Source of the DNA: Peptococcaceae bacterium BRH_c8a
GTDB lineage: Bacteria; Bacillota; Desulfotomaculia; Desulfotomaculales; Desulfallaceae
Direction of reading: 5' to 3'
Length of the DNA stretch: 64,000 nt
Assembly (NCBI GenBank): GCA_000961575.1
Contig: LADP01000010.1
Coordinates: 1 to 64,000 of the forward strand
In this document: positions 18,501 to 25,448 of the stretch, in pieces
Layout of the letters: each line of letters starts with the position of its first letter
How positions within the stretch are numbered: position 1 is the first letter of the stretch
The notes under the pieces: generated by a model
What the model saw: the letters and a program-made list of their open reading frames with translations, nothing else
Database searches by the model: none
Told to the model about the DNA's origin: nothing
Translations under genes and position numbers: made by a program

Positions 18501-20434
18501 TCGGTGATGACAGCACTAAAAAGCAGAGTTTCAGCCACCTGCTGAAACATTGCCATCCGGCCGACGGTGAGGATGAGCACACCCTGCGGGAGCTGTTGAA
18601 GGATATAAAGGTTACTGAAAAGCAGCTGATTAACGCGGCGATGTATGCACCGCAATGGGTTGAGATAGTAGAAAAATATTTGCACTGGCCGGGACTAAAA
18701 TCCGCCTGCTGGTATTTCCATGCTCATGTAAACGAGACCTTTTCCAGTGCCAAGGAGACCATTGTAGCCCGGTATTCGCCGGTAGCCCCGCACGACTTCA
18801 AAAAGGGGGCCTTTGACATTGACTGGTTTAATGAGGCTTACTCAACACTTGGCGAAAAACGTTTCCAAGTGGTTTACGACAGCGCAAAATATATTGCCGG
18901 CGGTGGGCTGCATAAGCGCGCCCAGCTTTTTGCGGACGCGGTGTTGGGGAAGATTGATCTAGAACAGGCCGAAAAGGTAATCGGTGCCAAACGCAATAAG
19001 GATTATGTGCTGTGCTATGGACTGATCCCTCTTGGCCATCATCATCATGAAATTCTGCACCGATATGAATTTTTGCATCGCTTTCTAAAAGAGAGCAAGC
19101 AGTTCGGCGCGCAGCGGCGTGAGAGTGAAGCCAAAGCGGTTTCCATTGCGCTGGAAAACCTGGCGCGAAACGCGGGTTTCGCTGATGTTACCCGATTCAC
19201 CTGGAATATGGAAACCGAAAAAATACGCTCTATAGAACCGTACCTGAAACCAGTAGCAGTTGGAGATATTGCAATACATATCAACTTTGATGAACTCGGC
19301 AAAGCATCGGTTGCGGTAATCAAAGGCAACCAGGCGCTTAAGAATATCCCGGCCAAGTTAAAGAATAATGAGTACGTCAAGGAAGTTAAAGCTGTTCAGA
19401 AATCTTTAAAGGACCAGCATGCACGAGCCCGGGTGACCCTGGAAAAGGCGATGGAAGCAGAGGATGTGTTTACTGCCGGCGAGCTTCAGAGTCTGGCGGA
19501 AAATCCGGTTATTTATCCGCTGGTACAAAACCTTGTTTTTAAGAGCGGCCACAAGCTGGGTTATTTTAGAAACAAAACGCTTGTGGACACCGGGAATAAA
19601 AAGCATGCTCTGCAGACCGGGGATAAGTGCATTATCGCCCACCCGGTGCACCTTTATGAAAGTGGAACCTGGGCGGCCTATCAAAGGGACATTTATGACC
19701 GAAAAATTGTCCAGCCGTTTAAGCAGGTGTTCAGGGAACTATACCGGCCCAATGTAGACGAGCTTGAGGCGCGCACAATATCACGCCGGTATGACGGGCA
19801 TCAGATTCAGCCTAAAAAGGCGGCTGCACTCCTAAAGGGCAGGGGATGGACGGCAAACTATGACGAAGGATTACAAAAGGTATATTACAAGGAAAACATC
19901 ATCGCACAAATATATGCCCTGGCAGACTGGTTCTCTCCCGCTGATGTAGAGGCGCCAACTTTAGAGGGCGTTGTATTTGCAGACCTAAAAACAGGCCAGC
20001 TTGTACCGTTTACCGATGTTGCTGCAGTGATTTTTTCCGAGATTATGCGTGATGTTGATTTAGTTGTTAGTGTGGCCCATGTTGGAGGCGTTGATCCTGA
20101 AGCAAGCCTGTCGACTGTGGAAATGAGAACCGTAATAATCACTGAAATGCTGCGGCTGCTTAAGTTAGCCAATGTTGATCTGAAAGGTGTCCACGCATTG
20201 ATCAAGGGCATCCTTGGCCAATATACCGTCCATCTCGGCAGCGGTGTTGCTCATAAAATGGCCAGCGGAGCTTTAAACATACTGCCTGTGCACTCACAGC
20301 ACAGAGGCCGTGTTTTCCTGCCATTTGTAGATGACGACCCGAAAACAGCCGAGATACTTTCAAAGGTCATTTTCCTGGCTGAGGATGGGAAGATAAAAGA
20401 TCCGACTGTTCTGGATCAGATCAGGGAAGTTTAA
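15503..20434 (+). CDS. Giant DUF5724/DUF4132 (MolR/YehI-like) protein
   Basis: A 1643-residue soluble protein. The N-terminal half contains HEAT-like alpha-helical repeats (for example near residues 380-600, with repeated KTKKQKTALVEFMGDKSSYV-type units). The middle region (about 640-1250) fits DUF5724. The C-terminal 250 residues match the DUF4132 pattern seen in E. coli YehI/MolR, with TISRRYDGHQIQPKKAAALL and SVAHVGGVDPEASLSTVEMR. Biochemical role unknown; MolR was originally linked to molybdate regulation but without a mechanism. No transmembrane segment or NTPase motif is visible. It is preceded by the 139-residue protein. The stop is followed by a GTAGGGGC palindrome that may terminate transcription. 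Confidence 0.8.
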   Translation: MYNYINNEAIQKYLSKLSVKTFLSFGRNKNILKAILACFEEGSKTYSEQILKQNELYNLLWTGNADKIAGTFSGSEYKVLVTLLGREWAEKFKQIWDRSPHYTYSEGYERRSYRTKSFEALYLYPGIAKLFAMLHLVANDFTYDQYFSRPDNTFTHNQVIPDLLALEIDEGNELVINKLHDIVYGDNNVGLISRGMIKGLLMSHSSEAQKWVGDLLLAARLQEGLRQVIVECMDEGSREGFLYILKIILDHNLVRFSSVVRALDVWTGLGIAAQKPAVIKKCLEAGYRCLTENGYADECLQSRDAMLIFMGLWSVAFDDIMLTEHKIKTLLSDEKYKRMAAFYFLLQTQFPWYQHQLAVPLLDDADDEVKCWALRNLFADANYISIRPERREILNKYHGIVGICSLDELFNKLKKILDGMTGKEMVFKESVFPWVQLIVSRDEIIVKMLLAMTNDATDSNVDLMLDYRDQMSVNTRGEFVNAFLSHPKTKKQKTALVEFMGDKSSYVRVTAMKMVENINLAPDDYKIIEDLLRYKSGDLRKNAIAVLLRQSPKSLLESVRHLFDDKNENKHLAALDIISAVENNPKFNPIMLELRQMAAVLAGTSQKTKVLAEKITNKDGTVYTVADGLGLFNPRQAVSLPAIACPRGFAAQDILSSSPEQIKKVLLALSDLIDKHKDFEYQVEDWNGACKKVILGGEHYLRTIKQRKIGDATITLDDYPLPEVWRGAAKEYGLTIEKVLEILFYYHTNQFNYMKTQDWYDRLAELFPLQHKEFKATIKKLPYANHIRSIFEALLNECPRAEVFALGRDMSCYILNRTPAKNLAEDYVKDKSYYFGGHTSCLVDATEISFWYDGMRAGIYDDQSFKEYFGIGYAFYQASEFKSHACLQLVDFEQAFAMGLVDENELYAELCGRPLSTKNLRMLTDSTFHSHKNVASCQKLKEVCAKVVDRIVSIELKRGDMTTEVSHLASGVYKCWGARFFVDILVGAEKDTYVRGYNFVGDDSTKKQSFSHLLKHCHPADGEDEHTLRELLKDIKVTEKQLINAAMYAPQWVEIVEKYLHWPGLKSACWYFHAHVNETFSSAKETIVARYSPVAPHDFKKGAFDIDWFNEAYSTLGEKRFQVVYDSAKYIAGGGLHKRAQLFADAVLGKIDLEQAEKVIGAKRNKDYVLCYGLIPLGHHHHEILHRYEFLHRFLKESKQFGAQRRESEAKAVSIALENLARNAGFADVTRFTWNMETEKIRSIEPYLKPVAVGDIAIHINFDELGKASVAVIKGNQALKNIPAKLKNNEYVKEVKAVQKSLKDQHARARVTLEKAMEAEDVFTAGELQSLAENPVIYPLVQNLVFKSGHKLGYFRNKTLVDTGNKKHALQTGDKCIIAHPVHLYESGTWAAYQRDIYDRKIVQPFKQVFRELYRPNVDELEARTISRRYDGHQIQPKKAAALLKGRGWTANYDEGLQKVYYKENIIAQIYALADWFSPADVEAPTLEGVVFADLKTGQLVPFTDVAAVIFSEIMRDVDLVVSVAHVGGVDPEASLSTVEMRTVIITEMLRLLKLANVDLKGVHALIKGILGQYTVHLGSGVAHKMASGALNILPVHSQHRGRVFLPFVDDDPKTAEILSKVIFLAEDGKIKDPTVLDQIREV

Positions 20435-20451
20435 AAAGTAATAGTCAGGAT

Positions 20452-20504
20452 TGTAGGGGCATCCCTTAACATTATTTCGGGCACCCGCAAGGGGTGCCCC
20501 TACG
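20452..20504. repeat. GTAGGGGCA palindromic repeat, copy 1
   Basis: GTAGGGGCA (20453-20461) and TGCCCCTAC (20495-20503) enclose a second GGGCACCC-type element. A closely related palindrome sits at 41933-41961. It separates the converging giant gene and oxidoreductase gene and could serve both as terminator. Confidence 0.65.
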
Positions 20505-20506
20505 AT

Positions 20507-21970
20507 TTAAGCGCTTTCGTAATAGATATTTTCCGGTTCCACCCCTGCACCGTACAAGACCTTCAAAGAGGCGTTGATCATGGGCTTGGGGCCGCACATA
20601 TAAACTTTATAACCCTTTAAATCCATCTCTTTGATAATATCGGTTACAAATCCTTGCTTACCAGGCCAGTCTTGATCGGCTGCGGCCACTTTGATATATT
20701 CAAATTTACCGCTTTCGGATTGCAGCATGTTAAAGTGGTCATCGTAAATTAGTTCTTTGGCTTTATTAACGCCATAAACCAGCTTGACATTTTTGGCGGT
20801 TTTTGAATTTTTGACCATATCTCCGGCCATCGGCACGAATGGGGTAATGCCTATTCCGCCGGCCACGAAAAGAAACTTATCCGCATTTTTGTTGACCACC
20901 AGTTCTTTCCCCAAGGGCCCTTCGAGTTCGACCCGATCTCCCTCCTTAAAGGTATCAAAAAGGATTTGTGAGCCATAGCCTCCCGGCATCTTTTTCACGG
21001 AAACCTTTACTTCTGTCCCGTCTTTTTGGCAGGAAGAAATGGAATAGGCCCTAAACATTTGGGGTTGCTCGTTGATTTTAACCAAGATAAATTGTCCTGG
21101 TTTATAATCCAATTTTGCAGGTTTAATCATCTTAAAGGTATACTCATTAACGTCATCACTTAGTTTGCTAATTTGGCTGATGGAAGCGGCAATTCGCCGC
21201 CTTTCCTGGTAACCATCAGTATCAGTTTCTTCGATGAGTCGGAGGGCCTCGGTTTCATTGCTTAGCGACAGGATGCCGGCAGGGCAATTATTAACGCAAG
21301 TGGAGCACCGGATGCATGCTTCGCTGTCAAGCTGGTTTTTCTCCGAGAATTCCAGGTAGGGGGTTAACTGCATCGGGCAAACCCGGGAACATTTACCGCA
21401 CGTGTGACACATTGCTTTACTGGCCACGGTCACTTTGGCGTCGGTCTTCCTGTTTAGACGCAATAGTTTCCCCAGCTTGTAAGTGAGTATTTCCAGTGTT
21501 CCCATGGGGCAGAAATTGCACCAAGAACGGGGACTGACGGTAATAGCCAAGATTGTGCCAATAACGGTAACCACCAAGTAGTTAATGACAAAAACGTATC
21601 CCAACTTGTCGAGAAAACTGGCGCTGCCATAGATGGCGAATACTTTAATCAAACGACTAATCATCATATACATGAACCAGGTAAACATGGCTGTAGCCAT
21701 TAATTTGTGTTTCATAAAAGCAGGTATTTTACGGTTTGCCCCGCGGGGCATGATGATAAAATCAAATAAACTGCCGTGGGGGCAGATGTTACCGCACCAA
21801 TACTTGCCCTTCAAAAAAGCCATTACAGCCAGGGTCAGCATCAGCGGGATGATCAACAATCCTAGTTTGGGAAACCACAACCCGCCCAAAGCCACCAGCG
21901 GGATGAACATCCAGCTGAATTTTCTGAAGGAGTTGAATACCCGGTTTGTTTTGATGTAAAAAGAACTCAT
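20507..21970 (-). CDS. NapH-like 4Fe-4S membrane protein fused to a flavodoxin/ferredoxin reductase
   Basis: A 487-residue membrane oxidoreductase. Residues 1-165 contain about four to five helices with CGNICPHGS and CNFCPMGT, the polyferredoxin-type CX3CP motifs of NapH/CcoG-like proteins. Residues 185-235 hold two ferredoxin clusters (CHTCGKCSRVCP and CIRCSTCVNNCP). Residues 255-487 form an FAD/NAD(P)-binding reductase (FRAYSIS for FAD, GGIGITPFVP for NAD). It probably passes electrons between a pyridine nucleotide and a membrane or cytosolic partner. It diverges from a MarR gene, with CsoR-like palindromes in the shared region, suggesting thiol, sulfide or metal control (inference). ATG at 21970. 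Confidence 0.85.
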   Translation of the reverse strand: MSSFYIKTNRVFNSFRKFSWMFIPLVALGGLWFPKLGLLIIPLMLTLAVMAFLKGKYWCGNICPHGSLFDFIIMPRGANRKIPAFMKHKLMATAMFTWFMYMMISRLIKVFAIYGSASFLDKLGYVFVINYLVVTVIGTILAITVSPRSWCNFCPMGTLEILTYKLGKLLRLNRKTDAKVTVASKAMCHTCGKCSRVCPMQLTPYLEFSEKNQLDSEACIRCSTCVNNCPAGILSLSNETEALRLIEETDTDGYQERRRIAASISQISKLSDDVNEYTFKMIKPAKLDYKPGQFILVKINEQPQMFRAYSISSCQKDGTEVKVSVKKMPGGYGSQILFDTFKEGDRVELEGPLGKELVVNKNADKFLFVAGGIGITPFVPMAGDMVKNSKTAKNVKLVYGVNKAKELIYDDHFNMLQSESGKFEYIKVAAADQDWPGKQGFVTDIIKEMDLKGYKVYMCGPKPMINASLKVLYGAGVEPENIYYESA

Positions 21971-21993
21971 GTCTTAAACCCACCCTTCATTCA

Positions 21994-22011
21994 TATACCC
22001 CATGGGGTATA
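21994..22011. promoter_or_regulatory. Perfect palindrome, CsoR/CstR-type operator candidate
   Basis: TATACCCCATGGGGTATA is an exact 18-bp palindrome 24 bases upstream of the oxidoreductase start. The ATACCCC...GGGGTAT layout matches operators of the CsoR/RcnR/CstR family (copper, nickel or persulfide sensing). No such regulator is in the window. Confidence 0.55.
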
Positions 22012-22147
22012 ACTATTAACATCATTATAAGGCAGGACAATCATAATTGTCAAAAACTATTTTATAGCCCCTTGCGCCGCTAGTTGCGTGGAAATAATCT
22101 ATTTTTGTTAATTGGGTTTAATAGGTTTAATATTATTTTATATTTTG

Positions 22148-22162
22148 TACCCCCTGGGGGTA
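22148..22162. promoter_or_regulatory. Second G/C-tract palindrome, CsoR-type operator candidate
   Basis: TACCCCCTGGGGGTA is a perfect 15-bp palindrome 22 bases upstream of the TTGACA of the MarR gene. With 21994-22011 it gives one site per divergent promoter. Confidence 0.55.
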
Positions 22163-22183
22163 ATGATTCTGGGCAAAAAAGAT

Positions 22184-22212
22184 TTGACAAATGAATTAAA
22201 ATATATTATTTT
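22184..22212 (+). promoter_or_regulatory. Promoter of the MarR-family gene
   Basis: Consensus TTGACA (22184-22189) is followed 17 bases later by TATTTT in a very AT-rich stretch. The exact -10 is ambiguous. Confidence 0.5.
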
Positions 22213-22272
22213 TAAAGCAGAAAGATTCGCCTATGGAACTATTCGTTTCAAGGATTATTAGAGGGGGGCCAA

Positions 22273-22752
22273 ATGGCAGGAGAAACTAAGTTATTAGACT
22301 TTTTCCTGGATAACTTAAGAAAAGTCTTTTACCCAGAAGAGTGGATAGACTTAGATTTGGAATTATCTAAATCACAGTTGCTGGCTATGCTCATTATTGA
22401 CCGGCATGGCGAGTTAATTATGAGCCAAATTGCAGACTATCTTAATATCCCATTGAGTACGACAACCGGCCTGGTTAACAGGTTAGTCAAAAGTGGTTAT
22501 TTGCGCCGCGAAAGAAGTGAATCCGACCGGAGAATCGTTGCCATTCAACTAACCGAAACAGGCAAAACCTTAGTTGTAAATATCAAAGAAACTATTAACC
22601 AATATGTAGAGCGTATTGATCGCTTGTTATCGGATGAGGAACGAGAAACACTGATGCATATTTTTGTCAAAGTAATCGAAGCTCTAAATAAAGAAAAGCA
22701 GGATTATACGGCAGAAGTTGAATCAAACATTAATAAAATAGAAATAGAATAA
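22273..22752 (+). CDS. MarR-family transcriptional regulator
   Basis: A 159-residue winged-helix regulator. The recognition region reads MSQIADYLNIPLSTTTGLVN and the wing RRERSESDRRIVAIQLTETG has the conserved DRR. GAGGGGGG precedes the ATG at 22273. It diverges from the Fe-S flavoprotein gene and is followed after 156 bases by the ArsA-type gene in the same direction. Likely targets are these neighbours. There is no clear MarR-type dyad at the promoters other than the CsoR-like palindromes. Confidence 0.9.
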   Translation: MAGETKLLDFFLDNLRKVFYPEEWIDLDLELSKSQLLAMLIIDRHGELIMSQIADYLNIPLSTTTGLVNRLVKSGYLRRERSESDRRIVAIQLTETGKTLVVNIKETINQYVERIDRLLSDEERETLMHIFVKVIEALNKEKQDYTAEVESNINKIEIE

Positions 22753-22908
22753 CTGCTGCTGCCCACCAAGGTGGGCCAAATGTTTGCTCAATAGTTCGTA
22801 TGTGGAAGTATTCATAGCTAAAATAATTTAATGGGCGTTGCGTCTTCAAATTACATGTAATGGGGTACTTAAAGAGGTCAGCAATCTAGCCATAGCTAGG
22901 AAGGAAGG

Positions 22909-23889
22909 ATGGGAAGGGATATGAGAATTATTTTATACACTGGAAAAGGTGGAGTCGGCAAAACAAGTATTGCTGCGGCGTCAGCTGTACAAAGTGCGGC
23001 CAGCGGGAAAAAGACTTTAGTTGTTAGTACGGATCGAGCCCATAGTTTAGGCGATTCCCTGGATATAAAATTAGCACCGGAACCCCAGTTAATAAGGCCA
23101 AACCTATGGGCCCAGGAAATTGACTCTACGCATGAGGTGGAAAAAAGCTGGGGGCAGGTACAGAAATATATGACGACCTTGTTTACTGCCAAAACCGTCA
23201 AAGACATTACCACTGAGGAATTGACAGTTTTTCCCGGCATGGAAGATCTACTTAGTCTACTGAGAATTCTACGGTATTACAAAGAAAACGCTTATGATGT
23301 TATCGTGATTGACTGTGCTCCCACCGGGGAGACTCTGGCTCTTTTAAGTTTTCCAGACATGCTGCGGTGGTGGATGGATAAACTTTTTCCCATTAAGCGC
23401 AAGGCCATAAAATTGTTAAAACCAGTGGCCGAACCCTTACTTGGTATTCCAATGCCTTCTGATTCAGTAATGGGCGAAATTGAAAAAATCTACAGTCAGT
23501 TGGATGAAATGCGGCAGCTTTTTACCAATAAGGAAGTTACCAGTATCCGTATTGTAGTCAATCCTGAAAAGATGGTAGTCAAGGAAGCCCAGCGTAGTTT
23601 TACCTATCTTAATATTTACGATTTTAATGTCGACGCGATAATTGTTAACAAGGTTATTCCAGACAATGTTTCCGATCAGTATTTTACCGTTTGGAAAGAG
23701 ATTCAAAAAAAGTATAAGGACATGATTAAAGAAAGCTTTGCTCCGCTGCCAATGTACTATGCTCCTTTGTTTGAAAAGGAAGTAGTTGGATTGGAAATAT
23801 TGGAACGAATGGGGAAGGAAATCTTTAAGGACGAAGATCCCGTGGAGATAAAATATAATGCCCGCACCCAAAGAGTAATTAAAGAATAA
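22909..23889 (+). CDS. ArsA-family (arsenite/tail-anchor type) ATPase, ATPase domain
   Basis: A 326-residue deviant-Walker ATPase. The P-loop is TGKGGVGKTS (residues 12-21), switch I is STDRAHSLGDSLD and the second motif is IDCAPTGETL. Family members include ArsA and Get3; the substrate here is unknown. Start may be ATG 22909 or 22921 (MRIILYTGKGG), both near purine-rich ribosome sites. The gene ends at TAA 23887-23889, but the same frame continues immediately into an HSP20-like domain normally fused at the C terminus of this subfamily, so the stop looks like a GAA-to-TAA nonsense change. Confidence 0.85.
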   Translation: MGRDMRIILYTGKGGVGKTSIAAASAVQSAASGKKTLVVSTDRAHSLGDSLDIKLAPEPQLIRPNLWAQEIDSTHEVEKSWGQVQKYMTTLFTAKTVKDITTEELTVFPGMEDLLSLLRILRYYKENAYDVIVIDCAPTGETLALLSFPDMLRWWMDKLFPIKRKAIKLLKPVAEPLLGIPMPSDSVMGEIEKIYSQLDEMRQLFTNKEVTSIRIVVNPEKMVVKEAQRSFTYLNIYDFNVDAIIVNKVIPDNVSDQYFTVWKEIQKKYKDMIKESFAPLPMYYAPLFEKEVVGLEILERMGKEIFKDEDPVEIKYNARTQRVIKE

Positions 23890-23898
23890 GATGAATAT

Positions 23899-24096
23899 GT
23901 GCTGGCTATTTATATGCCCTTCACTAGTAAGAAGGAGCTTTCTCTAAACCAAAAAGCTGATGAATTGATTGTTAAAGTAGGCAATGTAAAAAGAAATATT
24001 ACTTTACCCCGCACGTTGCTTAATTTACCTATTAAAGGCGCCAAATTTGAGGATGAAACCCTTAAAATTAGGTTTGGAGGTGCCGTTAGTGAATGA
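23899..24096 (+). pseudogene. Separated C-terminal HSP20-like domain of the ArsA ATPase
   Basis: Sixty-five residues in the same frame as the ATPase and beginning three codons after its stop. LAIYMPFTSKKELSLNQKAD and VGNVKRNITLPRTLLNLP, then GAKFEDETLKIRF, match the ArsA HSP20-like domain. A GTG at 23899 could start it but has no ribosome site. It is best explained as the end of the ATPase gene cut off by one stop codon. Read-through or reinitiation would restore function. Confidence 0.7.
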
Positions 24097-24307
24097 GGAA
24101 AGGCTAAAGAGGGTATTGCAACTTAAAATGGAATTAGCTGAATTGGTGCTGGAAACCCTTCCTGCTCCAGTACAAGAACCGCTGAAAGAATGGCAAAGAC
24201 AGGCATTCCAGGTATTACATGATCTAAGTGAAGAATACCTGGCCCGAAGCAAGGCGGAAAAGGAGCATCAACCCCAGGTTATCAAGACGATTGTGGTCGA
24301 AGAGTGA
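24089..24307 (+). CDS. Small coiled-coil protein in the ArsA operon
   Basis: A 72-residue helical protein (NEERLKRVLQLKMELAEL, then EPLKEWQRQAFQVLHDLSEE). The chosen start is GTG 24089, six bases after GGAGGTG and overlapping the end of the HSP20-like domain by eight bases; earlier starts lie inside that domain. Tight overlap implies coupling to the ArsA gene. No family recognised; an accessory or regulatory subunit is plausible. Confidence 0.65.
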   Translation: MNEERLKRVLQLKMELAELVLETLPAPVQEPLKEWQRQAFQVLHDLSEEYLARSKAEKEHQPQVIKTIVVEE

Positions 24308-24331
24308 ATTAAATTCAACCTGCCAGTAATT

Positions 24332-24371
24332 AAAAATGAGAGCTGCCTCTACAAGGCCAGCTCTCATTTTT
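24332..24371. terminator. Bidirectional terminator
   Basis: AAAAATGAGAGCTGGCC-type arms (24332-24347 and 24355-24371) flanked by A and T runs lie between converging genes. Confidence 0.85.
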
Positions 24372-24375
24372 AATC

Positions 24376-25272
24376 CTATTCAAAAACCCTGATTATTTCC
24401 GCCCCACCCTGCACGGGGTAGATCATTAGAACAGGTCCGCCAAAAAAGGCTTCGACGGTAATGCCTTCTTTTAAGTTATCTTTAGATATAATTTCATCGG
24501 TATCCCCTCTGTAAATCTTGGTGTCATCGGTAATCATTACGTTTGCTTTATCATAAGAGATACCTTTTTGCTGTTCGCCTTCTACAAATACGCCGGTGAT
24601 ATCTTGATCGTCATTAAGAATTAGCTTGGTCACTTTCCCGCTAACATCAACTTTTTTCAGGGATGAGACATGCCAGTTAGCGTCCTGTTTTTTTACGGTA
24701 ACATATTCGCGCATCGAAAATGTGCTTTGGGTAGAATCGGTATAGGTGAAGACTACTTCATACTTTATAGCCTCATTATTAATGATACTTTTTTCAATGA
24801 CCTCGTATTTTTCCACCCACGGGCTTGATGTTCCGGTGGACCAGTTGCTTTCCGCAAATTTCTGATACCACTCTTTTTGCAACTCCGGTGTCATAACTGC
24901 ATACTGCAGGGCTCCGTTTCTTGTTTTTACCCCTTGGGCCCATGTTTCTGCAGCAGTCACAGCGTCTTTTGCCGCTACAGCTTCTTCCAGGCCAGTCACC
25001 CAGGAGTGCGGTACCTGTATTTTATCTGGTGTTTTAGCGGTAAGAATTCGGGCGGTGTTGCTTTTTGCATCCCAGACTACTTCTGCGCCAAATTTCTCTG
25101 CAATAACCCGCAGGGGGACCAATACCCTCCCATTTTCAATAATTGGTGCCACATCAGAATTCAATTCATCCTCGTCAAACACAATCTTAATTGGAGCAAA
25201 TGCATAGGCAGATGCTACTATTGCTGTTGAAAGTACCAACAGAATAGCAAACGCAAAAAGTTTATTTTTCAT
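24376..25272 (-). CDS. Secreted copper-amine-oxidase-like stalk-domain protein
   Basis: A 298-residue exported protein. Residues 1-25 form a signal peptide (MKNKLFAFAILLVLSTAIV...ASAYA). Residues 35-78 carry the stalk domain common in clostridial surface proteins: VLVPLRVIAEKFGAEVVWD and ARI. The rest has a DUF4829/NTF2-like feel (YEVVFTYTDSTQSTFSMREY) and a C-terminal beta region. The stalk domain is named after amine oxidase N termini but is not enzymatic. Start ATG 25272. Monocistronic. Confidence 0.8.
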   Translation of the reverse strand: MKNKLFAFAILLVLSTAIVASAYAFAPIKIVFDEDELNSDVAPIIENGRVLVPLRVIAEKFGAEVVWDAKSNTARILTAKTPDKIQVPHSWVTGLEEAVAAKDAVTAAETWAQGVKTRNGALQYAVMTPELQKEWYQKFAESNWSTGTSSPWVEKYEVIEKSIINNEAIKYEVVFTYTDSTQSTFSMREYVTVKKQDANWHVSSLKKVDVSGKVTKLILNDDQDITGVFVEGEQQKGISYDKANVMITDDTKIYRGDTDEIISKDNLKEGITVEAFFGGPVLMIYPVQGGAEIIRVFE

Positions 25273-25448
25273 TATGCCATCCTTTCATTTCGTTAAATAG
25301 GCGCCTTTATGCATATAGACGAAAAGTCTTAACATTTGTTCCAACACTTTTTCGCTCTGTATTTATGAATTGATACCCGATATTATAAACGAGAATACTA
25401 ATTAACAAGCTTATCTTACACAACCATGCGCTAGAGGGGGATGCCCAT

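Noticed and set aside
25273-25448. Rifamycin-associated element upstream of the Rph-like gene
   Set aside because: No matching inverted repeat was found in this AT-rich intergenic region.
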